64,000 nt of DNA from SZAS-79 sp965279075 (GTDB taxonomy: Bacteria; Pseudomonadota; Gammaproteobacteria; Burkholderiales; SG8-39). The stretch is taken from NCBI GenBank assembly GCA_965279075.1, contig CBDIHI010000012.1, forward strand, positions 558,001-622,000, read 5' to 3'. The position numbers and the translations under genes were made by a program. Shown here piece by piece: positions 23,943 to 31,762 of the stretch. Under the pieces are notes generated by a model that was given only the letters and a program-made list of their open reading frames with translations, was not told the DNA's origin and did no database searches. How positions within the stretch are numbered: the stretch's first letter is position 1; the number at the start of each line of letters is the position of its first letter.

Positions 23943-25268
23943 TTACTTGACCTCCCAGTGACCAGCTTTGGTTGGTCCAACGTGCCGGATTTTCCCGGCG
24001 GATTTCAGCTTGGCCAGGTGATACTTGATGCCGTCCGCGCTGATGCCCAGCCTTTGGGCCATCTCCTTGCGAGTTATCGAAGGCTGGGATTTCAGCAGGG
24101 CGAGGACCTTTTCTTGGGTAGTTTCTTGGGTAGTTTCTTGGGTAGTTTCTGGGGTAGTTTTCTCCGACTTCCGGAAGGCGAATTCGACCCAGAGCCCCTG
24201 CCGCTCTTCCCTGAGCTTGGGGATCGGGACGCCCTGGCTGCGGCAGGCCGCGCGCATCTTCTCGATCCCGAGCCCCCAGGATTCGATCATTCCGGCGCGG
24301 AAAAACGCATTGGCAATATCGGGGTTCGGCGGTTGGGAAGCGTGCTTTCCCGTGAGTGTCTCCACCGTCCAGCCCTCCTGCAACCTGCCGTTGTTCCAGA
24401 TCACGAGATGGTCGTCGTAGACGCTGATCTGGATCGGAATCCCACTGCCGTAGTCCTTATGGGCGATGGCGTTGAGGAGCGCTTCGCGCAGCGCCTCCTC
24501 GGGGACCGGATAGGTTTCGGTCCTCTGCACGCCCTTGTAACCAATCCCTGCCCTGAGGTACTTGGTCAGAAGGAGGTCCAGCGCCTTATCCGCCTGCGCA
24601 AAAAGGCCACCGTGGATCTCGTCGTGATAGAGCAGCTCGCCATCGTTTTTGAAGAACCCGATCTTCACGTAAGCACCCGTAACGTACTTCTCCGGGTCGG
24701 CATGAAACAGCAATACCGCCGCGCGCTTCAGGTAGGCGCCATCGACCAGGTGCAGCTTGTCGACCAACTGCGCATCGTCCTCCTTGAGGATTTCCGCCGT
24801 CAGGCGCTTGCTCTTCGCGGCCCGCTCGCGGAATTGACTGAGCAAGGACCCGTTGAGGTCTCCCACCGCAACCTTGGGTACCGGCATGCCATCCCAGCGC
24901 TTACCCAGCTTGCTGAGCAGGAACCGATCGAGCGACGCACCTTTGAGTTCCTGTTTCGTGCTGCCGCTGCGCACGTGGTACTCGCCCTTGTAGCTCACCG
25001 GGTAGGGGTACGGATCCACCACGATTTCGACCAGATCCTTCCCCGCCTCGACCTTGAGATTCACCTTCACCAGAATGCCGAGCACATCCCGGACCTTGTT
25101 CGGCAGATCGACAAGCAGCTTCCTAGCATCCCCGAAGCCTACCGCCTTGCCCGTGTCGTTCCTGCCGATCACCAGCACACCGCCCTCGGCGTTGGCGAAG
25201 CCCGAGATCCATTTCAGGTATTCGTCGCGCCAAGATTCCTTCCACTCGGTGTGCTGGGCTTCCTTCAT
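23943..25268 (-). CDS. AlbA_2 (Schlafen-like) domain / divergent-ATPase transcriptional regulator
   Basis: A 441-aa protein of the COG2865 type. The N-terminal AlbA_2 domain (about 1-115) begins EAQHTEWKESWRDEYLKWIS and has FANAEGGVLVIGRND. The middle GHKL-like ATPase region has EALREALLNAIAHKDY, IWNNGRLQEG and GLGIEKM. The C-terminus is a winged helix (ITRKEMAQRLGISADGIKYHLAKL). Between them is a TTQE repeat made of four 12-bp DNA units. The gene is visibly richer in A/T and in rarer codons than its neighbours, which suggests horizontal acquisition. Such proteins appear in accessory and defence regions and may act as nucleic-acid-binding regulators. Exact role unknown. Confidence 0.88.
   Translation of the reverse strand: MKEAQHTEWKESWRDEYLKWISGFANAEGGVLVIGRNDTGKAVGFGDARKLLVDLPNKVRDVLGILVKVNLKVEAGKDLVEIVVDPYPYPVSYKGEYHVRSGSTKQELKGASLDRFLLSKLGKRWDGMPVPKVAVGDLNGSLLSQFRERAAKSKRLTAEILKEDDAQLVDKLHLVDGAYLKRAAVLLFHADPEKYVTGAYVKIGFFKNDGELLYHDEIHGGLFAQADKALDLLLTKYLRAGIGYKGVQRTETYPVPEEALREALLNAIAHKDYGSGIPIQISVYDDHLVIWNNGRLQEGWTVETLTGKHASQPPNPDIANAFFRAGMIESWGLGIEKMRAACRSQGVPIPKLREERQGLWVEFAFRKSEKTTPETTQETTQETTQEKVLALLKSQPSITRKEMAQRLGISADGIKYHLAKLKSAGKIRHVGPTKAGHWEVK
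24111..24158 (-). repeat. 12-bp tandem repeat (four units) inside the AlbA_2 gene
   Basis: Four consecutive 12-bp units, three identical (TTCTTGGGTAGT on the plus strand) and one with a single substitution (TTCTGGGGTAGT). On the coding strand they specify ETTQ three times and ETTP once, in the linker before the C-terminal winged helix. The unit is a multiple of three, so slippage would change linker length without breaking the frame. Confidence 0.95.
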
Positions 25269-25444
25269 GCGAGGCGGATTCTGCAGGTGAGGGGTTCATG
25301 CATCATGGCTGCTCAGAGCCATGGGGCGGGAGTCGTGACAAAGGGGGCGCTGGCGATCATACCGGGCCGGTGGCGCCGATCAAGGATAAGCAGGCGCGAC
25401 CGTTTCCTTGGATGGATCCGGAATGGCTCGGTTGTCGGCGGAAA

Positions 25445-25522
25445 TGTACTTTTATCGGTACATAAACTACCCGCTCATCCGCCCCAGCCCTGGAGTTTCC
25501 GGAACGAAAGTTCCGAAATCAG
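25445..25522 (-). repeat. Dispersed ~78-bp repeat, copy B
   Basis: Second copy of the repeat family. On the minus strand it reads CCTGATTTCGGAACTTTCG and onwards: a 6-bp stem (CGGAAC/GTTCCG) with a TTTC loop, the middle GGGGCGGATGAGCGGGTAGT, and the end box TGTACCGATAAAAGTACA. Its first bases overlap the minus-strand outer-membrane-factor gene, so the repeat's own TGA is that gene's stop codon. Confidence 0.8.
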
Positions 25523-26925
25523 GGTTTTCCAGGAGTCTCCGCCGACCATCCCCCGCCCAGGGCCTTCATCAGGTCCACGCTCGCCGCGAGCCGGGCCTGC
25601 CGGTTGCGGATGAAGGCGAGCTCGGCATCGTTGGCGGTGCGCTGCGCGTCGAGCACCTCGAGGTAGGCCGAGTAGCCGGCTTCGTAGCGCAGCCGGGCGA
25701 GTCGCAGCGTGCGCCGCGAGGCCTCGACGCGCGACTGGTAGTCGGCCTCGGCGGCGGTCGTCTGTTCGGCGTTGCTGAGCGCGTCGGACACCTCGCGAAA
25801 TCCCGTTTCGATCGACTTCTGGTAGCCCGCAACGGCCTGGCGCTCGCGTGCGACCGAGGCGTCCTTGCGCGCCTCCAGCCGCCCCCAGTCGAAGAGCGGC
25901 AGGTTGAGCGCGAAGCCGAGCGACCAGATGTTGCTGCTGCCCTGGATCAAGGAAGACAGCGCCTTGCTTTCCCAACCGTCCGAGCCCGTAAGGGAAATCG
26001 TCGGCAGCATGGCGGCGCGCGCCACGCCGATCAGCGCGTTGGCCGAGACCAGCGCCTGCTCGGCCTGGCGGATATCCGGGCGCCGCTCGATCAGCGCGGA
26101 GGGCAGGCCGGCGGGCGGCAGCGGGGGCACCGGCAGCGAGAGAAGGTCGCCTGTCCCGACACCGAGGTCGAGCTTGCCGGTCAGGGTGCCGAGCTGGTGC
26201 TCGGCAAGCGACCGCTGGCGCAGCAGGTCCTTCAATTGGGCTGCGCTGTCGGCGCGCGCGTTGACGGCCTGCGAGAGGTCGAGGTCGGAGGCGATGCCGC
26301 CGCGCGCGCGCTTCCGCACGTACTCGAGCGCTTCTTCCCGCGTCGCGAGGGACTGCCGCGTCGCGACGATCTGCGCGTCCAGCGACCGCACCGAGAAGTA
26401 GGCCTGCGCGGTCAGTCCCGCCAGCGAAAGCGCGACCACGTCCTTCGCGTAGCGCGTGGCGAGCGCTTGCGCGCGCACGGCCTCCACGCCGCGCCGCAGC
26501 CGGCCCCAGAAATCCAGTTCGAACGAGGTCGATGCGGTCAGGCGTACGTTGTTGCGTACTGGAGGCACCGTCCCGGGGAGCGGCGTGGCCTGCGTGGAGC
26601 TGATGCGCGAACGCGTCGGCACGGCATTGAGGTCGACCTGCGGCAGGAAGCTTGCCTCGGCCTCGCGCAGGTTGGCGTCGGCCTCCTCGATGCGGGCGAC
26701 GGCGAGGCGGATGTCGCTGTTCCGCGCGAGGGCGAGGGCCACGTACTCGTCGAGCTTCGCATCGCCGAAGAGCGTCCACCAGTCGGCGCGAAGCTGGGCC
26801 CCGGGCGTGGATGCGGTGCCCGGATAGGCTTGCGGCAGTTCGTAGGACGGGCGCTGGTAGTCGGGGCCGACCGGCGCGCAGCCGGCAAGCAGCGTGAGGC
26901 CGAGGAGGAGTGCGCGCAGCTTCAT
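25519..26925 (-). CDS. Outer-membrane efflux lipoprotein, NodT/OprM family (second RND system)
   Basis: A 468-aa TolC-like outer-membrane factor and last gene of the second RND operon. The lipobox LTLLAGC is followed by APVGPDYQRPSYELP. Internal family features are SFELDFWGRLRRGVEA, ALIERRPDIRQAEQAL and a closing DLMKALGGGW. The ATG overlaps the pump stop by 4 bp (26922-26925). Its TGA stop lies within the first bases of a dispersed repeat, so the last few residues (AETPGKP) may have been altered by that element. Confidence 0.94.
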   Translation of the reverse strand: MKLRALLLGLTLLAGCAPVGPDYQRPSYELPQAYPGTASTPGAQLRADWWTLFGDAKLDEYVALALARNSDIRLAVARIEEADANLREAEASFLPQVDLNAVPTRSRISSTQATPLPGTVPPVRNNVRLTASTSFELDFWGRLRRGVEAVRAQALATRYAKDVVALSLAGLTAQAYFSVRSLDAQIVATRQSLATREEALEYVRKRARGGIASDLDLSQAVNARADSAAQLKDLLRQRSLAEHQLGTLTGKLDLGVGTGDLLSLPVPPLPPAGLPSALIERRPDIRQAEQALVSANALIGVARAAMLPTISLTGSDGWESKALSSLIQGSSNIWSLGFALNLPLFDWGRLEARKDASVARERQAVAGYQKSIETGFREVSDALSNAEQTTAAEADYQSRVEASRRTLRLARLRYEAGYSAYLEVLDAQRTANDAELAFIRNRQARLAASVDLMKALGGGWSAETPGKP

Positions 26926-29900
26926 GGCCGCTTCCTCGCCCGCGACAGCAGCACGAAGAACAGCGGCACGAACAGCGTCGCGACGAAGGTCGCCGCAAGC
27001 ATGCCGCCGAACACGCCGGTGCCCATGGAGCGGCGCGCGGCGGCACCCGCGCCGGTGGCGACCACCAGCGGCACCACGCCGAGCACGAAGGCGAGGGACG
27101 TCATCACGATGGGCCGGAAGCGCAGCCGCGCGGCTTCGATCGCGGCGTCGAGCGAACTCATGCCCTCGGCCTGCTTCTGCGCGGCGAACTCGACGATCAG
27201 GATCGCGTTCTTGGCGGCAAGTCCTATCAGCGTGACGAGGCCGATCTGGAAGTAGATGTCGTTGCTCATGCCCCGCAGCAGCACGGCGATGAGCGCGCCG
27301 AGCACGGCGAACGGCACCGACAGCAGCACCGCCAGCGGCAGCGACCAGCGCTCGTACTGCGCGGCGAGGATCAGGAACACCATGACCAGCGCGAAGCCGA
27401 ACGCGAACGTGGAGGCCTTCCCCACGCGCCTTTCCTGGAACGCCTGCCCTGCCCACTCCAGCGCATAGCCCGGGGGCAGCGCCTTGGCGGCCGCCGCCTC
27501 CACCGCGGCAATGGCCTGCCCGGAACTGACGCCCGGCGCCCCGTTGCCGAGGAGCTTGGCGGCCACGAATCCGTTGAAGCGGTCGAGCTGCTCGGCGCCG
27601 ACGCTGCTCTTGATCTTCAGCAGGCTCTTCAGCGGCAGCATCTCGCCGCTGGCGGCCGAACGCATGTAGACCGCGCCGAGGTCCTCGGGCTTGAGGCGGT
27701 ATGCCGCGTCGGCCTGGATCTGCACGCGGAAGGTCCGCCCGAACTTGTTGAAGTCGTTGACGTAGAGCGACCCCATCGTGCCCTGCAGCGCGTCGAACAC
27801 GTCGTTGACCGGGATGCCGAGTGCCAGCGCCTTCTCGCGGTCGACTTCGACGAAGAGCTGCGGCACCGTCGGCCGGAAGAAGCTGTTGATGCCGGTGAGC
27901 TGCGGGTCCTTGCGCAACTCGGCGCTGAAGTCCTGCAGCACGGCCGCGAGTTTCTTCGGGTCGCCGTCGACACGGTTCTGCACGTAGGCCTCGAAGCCTG
28001 CGGCCGTGCCCAGGCCCCGGATCGGAGGCGGGTTGAAGAGCAGCGCGAGTCCGTCGCGCATCGGGCCGGTCTTCTGCGCGCCGTAGGCGATCAGGTCGTA
28101 CGACGTGATCGGACGCTCATCCCAGGGCTTGAGGGTCACGAACATCGTGCCGGCGTTGGTCTTGTTGCCGCCGCCGATCAGGTCGAAGCCGCTGATCGAG
28201 AACACGTGCTCGACCGAAGGGTTCTCCGCCAGGGCCGCCTGCACGCCGGCGCCGAAGCGGCCCGTGCGCCCCAGCGTCGCGCCGTCCGGCAGCACCATCG
28301 CGCCGTACAGGAAGCCCATGTCCTCCGAAGGCACGAAGCTGCCCGGGATCGAGCGCAGCAGCCACGCGGTGCCGCCGAGCACGCCGGCGAACACCAGCAG
28401 CGAGACCACCGCGTGCCGGAGCACGAATCGCACCGCCCCGAGGTACAGGGCCGACAGCGCCGCGAAGCCGCGGTTGAACGGGCGGAACACCGCGGACTCC
28501 TTGTGCGCGGGCTTCAGCAGCAGCGCGCAGAGCGCGGGGGTCAGCGTCAGCGCGACGATGCCGGAGATCACCACCGAGATCGCCACCGTCACGGCGAACT
28601 GCTGGTAGAGCCGCCCGGCGATGCCGCCGAGGAAGGCCACCGGGACGAACACCGCACACAGCACGAGCACGATCGCCACGACGGCGCCGGACACTTCCCG
28701 CATCGCCTCGATCGCGGCGTCCAGCGGCGCAAGGCCGCGCTCGGCCATCAGGCGCTCGACGTTCTCCAGCACGACGATGGCGTCGTCCACGACGATGCCG
28801 ATTGCGAGGACCATGGCGAAGAGCGTCAGGGTGTTGATCGAGTACCCGAAGGCGTAGAGGCCGGCGAACGCGCCGATCAGCGACACCGGCACGGCGATGG
28901 TGGGGATCAGCGTCGCGCGCCAGCTCTGCAGGAAGACGAACACGACCAGCAGCACGAGCGCCGCCGCGATCAGCAGCGTGTGGATCACCTCGTTGATGGA
29001 GGCGACCACGAAGCGCGTGGTGTCGAACGGGACGAAGTAGGTGACCCCCTGGGGGAGGTTCCTCGACAGCTCGTCCATGGTTTTCCTGACGGCCTCGGCG
29101 ACCTTGAGGGCGTTCGCGCCGGACTGCAGGAAGATCGCGGTGCCGATGGCGGGCTTGCCGTTCACGGTCACGAACTGGTCGTAGGTCTGCGCGCCGAGTT
29201 CCAGGCGCGCAACGTCCTTGAGGCGCAGCACGCCGCCGGGGCCCGTCGAGCGCAGGATGATGTTGCCGAACTCCTCCGGCTCGACCATCCGCCCCTGGGC
29301 GGTGACCGTGTAGACCAGCGCCTGGTCCGCGGGCGCGGGCTCGGCGCCCACCTTGCCGGCGGCGTACTGGGCGTTCTGCGCGCGGATGGCGGCGGCCACG
29401 TCCGTGGTGGTCACGCCGAGCTGGGCCATGCGGTCGGGCCTGAGCCACACGCGCATCGAGTAGTCGCGCGCGCCGAAGATGGTCGCGTCGGCCACGCCGG
29501 GCACGCGGCGCAGGATGTCGAGCACGTTGACCGTGATGTAGTTCGACAGGAACAGCGTGTCGTAGCGCGGGTCGGTGGAGGTGACGGCGACGGCCATCAG
29601 GATGTCGTTCGAGCGCTTCTGCACCACGACCCCGGTGCGCCGCACCTCGTCGGGCAGGCGCGGAAGCGCGACCTGCACGCGGTTGTTGACCTGGATCACC
29701 GCGTTGTTCACGTCGGTGCCGACCTCGAATGTGCCGGTGATCGTCAGCGTGCCGTTGGAGGCGGAGGACGAGTTGAAGTAGAGCAGGCCTTCGACGCCGG
29801 AGAGCTGCTCCTCGATCGGCGCGGCCACCGTGCGCGCCAGCGTTTCGGCGCTCGCGCCGGGGTAGCTGGCGGTGATGGTGACCGTGGGCGGCGCGATCTC

Positions 29901-30008
29901 CGGATACTGCGCGACCGGCAGTACCTGCGAGGCGACCAGCCCGGCCAGCGTGATGACGATCGAGATGACCGCGGCGAAGATCGGCCGGCTGATGAAGAAG
30001 CGGGACAT
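26922..30008 (-). CDS. RND multidrug efflux permease, AcrB/MexF (HAE-1) type
   Basis: A 1028-aa HAE-1 drug pump. The N-terminus MSRFFISRPIFAAVISIVIT is typical. The TM4 relay is IGIVVDDAIVVLENVERLMA. The TM10 segment is LIGLAAKNAILIVEFA, as in AcrB/MexF rather than the MdtB/C KKNA form. Large periplasmic loops include the FNSSSASNGTLTITGTFEVG pore segment. As a homotrimer it should export antibiotics, solvents or aromatic compounds through the outer-membrane factor encoded next. It lies 10 bp after the adaptor stop and overlaps the next gene by 4 bp. Confidence 0.95.
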   Translation of the reverse strand: MSRFFISRPIFAAVISIVITLAGLVASQVLPVAQYPEIAPPTVTITASYPGASAETLARTVAAPIEEQLSGVEGLLYFNSSSASNGTLTITGTFEVGTDVNNAVIQVNNRVQVALPRLPDEVRRTGVVVQKRSNDILMAVAVTSTDPRYDTLFLSNYITVNVLDILRRVPGVADATIFGARDYSMRVWLRPDRMAQLGVTTTDVAAAIRAQNAQYAAGKVGAEPAPADQALVYTVTAQGRMVEPEEFGNIILRSTGPGGVLRLKDVARLELGAQTYDQFVTVNGKPAIGTAIFLQSGANALKVAEAVRKTMDELSRNLPQGVTYFVPFDTTRFVVASINEVIHTLLIAAALVLLVVFVFLQSWRATLIPTIAVPVSLIGAFAGLYAFGYSINTLTLFAMVLAIGIVVDDAIVVLENVERLMAERGLAPLDAAIEAMREVSGAVVAIVLVLCAVFVPVAFLGGIAGRLYQQFAVTVAISVVISGIVALTLTPALCALLLKPAHKESAVFRPFNRGFAALSALYLGAVRFVLRHAVVSLLVFAGVLGGTAWLLRSIPGSFVPSEDMGFLYGAMVLPDGATLGRTGRFGAGVQAALAENPSVEHVFSISGFDLIGGGNKTNAGTMFVTLKPWDERPITSYDLIAYGAQKTGPMRDGLALLFNPPPIRGLGTAAGFEAYVQNRVDGDPKKLAAVLQDFSAELRKDPQLTGINSFFRPTVPQLFVEVDREKALALGIPVNDVFDALQGTMGSLYVNDFNKFGRTFRVQIQADAAYRLKPEDLGAVYMRSAASGEMLPLKSLLKIKSSVGAEQLDRFNGFVAAKLLGNGAPGVSSGQAIAAVEAAAAKALPPGYALEWAGQAFQERRVGKASTFAFGFALVMVFLILAAQYERWSLPLAVLLSVPFAVLGALIAVLLRGMSNDIYFQIGLVTLIGLAAKNAILIVEFAAQKQAEGMSSLDAAIEAARLRFRPIVMTSLAFVLGVVPLVVATGAGAAARRSMGTGVFGGMLAATFVATLFVPLFFVLLSRARKRP

Positions 30009-30018
30009 GCGCGGGCCC

Positions 30019-31188
30019 CTACTTGCCGGAGGGGGCCGGGGCCGCGGCCTTCGCGGCCCCGGGGGGCGGCGCGGCGGTCACCGGCGAGCCGGGGCGAATC
30101 TTCAGCAGGTTGTCGGCGATGACCCGGTCGCCCGCCTTGAGTCCGCCGAGAACCAGCCAGTCCGACCCCACCCATTCGCCCAGTTGCACCGGGCGCAGCG
30201 CGGCCTTGCCTTCGCCGTCGACGACGAAGACCAGCGACCCCTTCTCCGTCTGCAGCACCGCGGGCTGCGGCACGAGGAACGCGTTGTCGCGCTCGCCCGC
30301 GACCAGCTGCACACGCACGAACTGGCCGGGCAGCAGGACCTGGCGCGGGTTGTCGAACTCGGCGCGCAGCTGCTGCGTCGCGAGCTTCGGGTCGATCTGG
30401 GTGGACGTGAAGTTGAGGCGTCCCTTGCCGTCGTAGGGCTTGCCGTCGGGCAGCACGAGCTTCAGGTCGGTGCCCGCACCCCGTGCAAGGCGCCCGCCGG
30501 GAAGCCTGGCGAGGTCGGATTCCGACAGGCTGAAGCGCACCCAGATCGGGTCGACCTGGTAGAGGCTGGTCAGCAGGCTGTCGGTCCCCGTGGAGATCAG
30601 GCTGCCCTCGGAGCGGTTCGCGCGGCCGGTCGCACCGGCCACGGGCGCGGTGACGAGCGTGTACGAGAGGTTCAGCTCGGCCTGCTTCACGTTCGCCTCG
30701 GCCGCCTGCAGCGTCGCGTCGGACAGCTTCGCGGTCGAGGTGGCGTCGTCATATTCCTTCCGGCTGATGGCCCTCTCGGCGGCCAGCGCCTGCAGGCGAC
30801 CCGACTCGCGCTTCGCCTGCTCGTTGCGGGCGCGTTCCTGCGCGAGCTGGGCGCGCGCCTGCGCCAGCGCGATCTCGAACGGCGCCGGGTCGATCTGGAA
30901 CAGCGGCTTGCCCGCGGGGACGACCTCGCCCTCGGAATACAGGCGCTTCAGCAGGATGCCGGACACGCGCGCGCGGACCTCGACCTCCTTGGAGCCTTCT
31001 ACCTGGCCGACGAGGTCCAGGCGCACCGGGACCTTCTGCGGTTGCACCTCGACGATCCTCGCCTGCACGGCGGGCGGCGGCTTGGGGGCCGTGTCGGGAC
31101 TGCCTTTTCCGCATGAGGCGGCGAGGGCTGCGAAGGCGGCGACGGCAAAGAGGCGGAAGCGATCGCAATGCTGGGATCGTGGGGGCAT
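30019..31188 (-). CDS. RND efflux periplasmic adaptor subunit, AcrA/MexE type
   Basis: A 389-aa membrane-fusion lipoprotein and first gene of the second RND operon. The lipobox is ALAASC. Core motifs are VRARVSGILLKRLYSEGEVV and PLFQIDPAPFEIALAQARA in the lipoyl and hairpin region, VTAPVAGATGRANRSEGSLI, then the beta-barrel and membrane-proximal domain ending DNLLKIRPGSPV. It connects the HAE-1 pump to its exit duct. No TetR or LysR regulator sits directly upstream; the nearest regulator is the small XRE protein 130 bp away on the same strand. Confidence 0.94.
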   Translation of the reverse strand: MPPRSQHCDRFRLFAVAAFAALAASCGKGSPDTAPKPPPAVQARIVEVQPQKVPVRLDLVGQVEGSKEVEVRARVSGILLKRLYSEGEVVPAGKPLFQIDPAPFEIALAQARAQLAQERARNEQAKRESGRLQALAAERAISRKEYDDATSTAKLSDATLQAAEANVKQAELNLSYTLVTAPVAGATGRANRSEGSLISTGTDSLLTSLYQVDPIWVRFSLSESDLARLPGGRLARGAGTDLKLVLPDGKPYDGKGRLNFTSTQIDPKLATQQLRAEFDNPRQVLLPGQFVRVQLVAGERDNAFLVPQPAVLQTEKGSLVFVVDGEGKAALRPVQLGEWVGSDWLVLGGLKAGDRVIADNLLKIRPGSPVTAAPPPGAAKAAAPAPSGK

Positions 31189-31319
31189 GGGGGATCCGGT
31201 CAGGCGGGCGGCGGGGGCAGGCAGCGGGAATTGTACGTTGAGAAAATCCCTGCCCGCCGCAGGGAAAGGTTACGGGTTGTAACACGCACCGCCGGGGGGC
31301 TCGCGGCCCCGCGGTGGTG

Positions 31320-31562
31320 CTAGTCCTGTGCGTAGGGCCGGGTGACCGTCAGGCGCACCGTCAGGTCGATGTCCTGCGCGACGCGAACCAGCGCCTCGAG
31401 GCTGAACGCCTGCACGCTGCCGGTCTGCAACTGGTGCAGGCGCGCGCGCGAGAGGCCCAGTTCCTCGGCGAGCTGCGTCTTGTTCATGTCGTAATGCTTC
31501 AGTCGGGCGCGCACAGCGGAAAGGAGTTGCTTGCGCATTGCGAGGACGGGATCGGCGGCCAT
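31320..31562 (-). CDS. Small XRE-family helix-turn-helix regulator
   Basis: An 80-aa protein that is nearly all helix-turn-helix: MNKTQLAEELGLSRARLHQL carries the recognition helix, followed by FSLEALVRVAQDIDLTVRLT. It resembles single-domain Cro/HigA-like regulators. The ATG at 31562 is chosen for its AGGAGC ribosome site. An open frame continues 22 codons upstream, but only through the dispersed repeat, where it is unlikely to be coding. The TGTA-N10-TACA box of repeat copy C lies about 20 bp upstream and is a candidate operator. Target genes are unknown; the downstream RND operon is one possibility. Confidence 0.8.
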   Translation of the reverse strand: MAADPVLAMRKQLLSAVRARLKHYDMNKTQLAEELGLSRARLHQLQTGSVQAFSLEALVRVAQDIDLTVRLTVTRPYAQD

Positions 31563-31582
31563 GGGGGCTCCTGGGACGGGGA

Positions 31583-31660
31583 TGTACCGGTAACGATACA
31601 CCAATTGGCCGGAGAGCGGCTCCAGCAATGGGGTTTCCGAACGGAAAGTTACGAATTAAG
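31583..31660 (-). repeat. Dispersed ~78-bp repeat, copy C
   Basis: Third copy. On the minus strand it begins CCTTAATTCGTAACTTTCC, can form a TTTCC/GGAAA hairpin, continues with a middle GGAGCCGCTCTCCGGCCAAT and ends TGTATCGTTACCGGTACA. It begins four bases after the stop codon of the livF 3' remnant, as copies A and B begin at or just after a stop. It lies between that remnant and the XRE gene, so here it also forms the XRE gene's leader or promoter region. Confidence 0.8.
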
Positions 31661-31704
31661 GTGCCTAGACCCCGAGGTAGCGGTGCTCGAGCCGGCGGTC
31701 GGCG
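31661..31704. repeat. 44-bp imperfect direct repeat, left copy (livF 3' end)
   Basis: This segment matches 32870-32913 at 37 of 44 positions without gaps, counted by eye. The right copy is the genuine 3' end of livF including its stop codon. The two copies bracket the DUF433/PIN-like gene pair. The similarity stops near 31704, where the promoter of the DUF433 gene begins. Confidence 0.8.
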
Positions 31705-31730
31705 GGGTTTGTCTCGACCGGTGTGACGGG
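31665..31730 (-). pseudogene. Remnant of a livF-like ABC ATPase gene 3' end
   Basis: Reading leftward, the frame encodes ADRRLEHRYLGV and a TAG stop, against DADHGLWHRYLGV and TAG at the end of the intact livF at 32874. Only about the last 14 codons align, and an in-frame stop lies some 21 codons upstream, so no functional protein is encoded. It could be a target-site duplication left by insertion of the toxin-antitoxin cassette, or the scar of a second livF-like gene. The 16% difference between copies favours an old event or a paralogue. Confidence 0.55.
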
Positions 31731-31737
31731 TTAAACT
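31709..31737 (+). promoter_or_regulatory. Candidate sigma-70 promoter of the DUF433/PIN-like pair
   Basis: TTGTCT (31709-31714) and TAAACT (31732-31737) are separated by exactly 17 bp. The predicted start would lie about 20 bp before the ribosome site AGGAGGT (31751-31757), which is followed by the ATG at 31763. The promoter begins where the livF-like repeat ends, so the cassette carries its own expression signals. Confidence 0.5.
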
Positions 31738-31762
31738 TCGCCTCGCGTTCAGGAGGTGCCCC

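Noticed and set aside
24111..24158. Possible CRISPR-like array
   Set aside because: The repeats are directly adjacent 12-bp coding units with no spacers, encoding ETTQ in frame.
26910..30122. Open frame of about 1070 codons on the plus strand across the HAE-1 pump
   Set aside because: Antisense shadow of the RND pump: His/Arg-rich, no hydrophobic segments, no ribosome site.
31563..31628. Upstream extension of the XRE gene (22 more codons reading ...SGQLVYRYRY...)
   Set aside because: The extra codons are the dispersed repeat read in frame, and the AGGAGC site points to the ATG at 31562. The same peptide-like reading appears at copy A without any gene.
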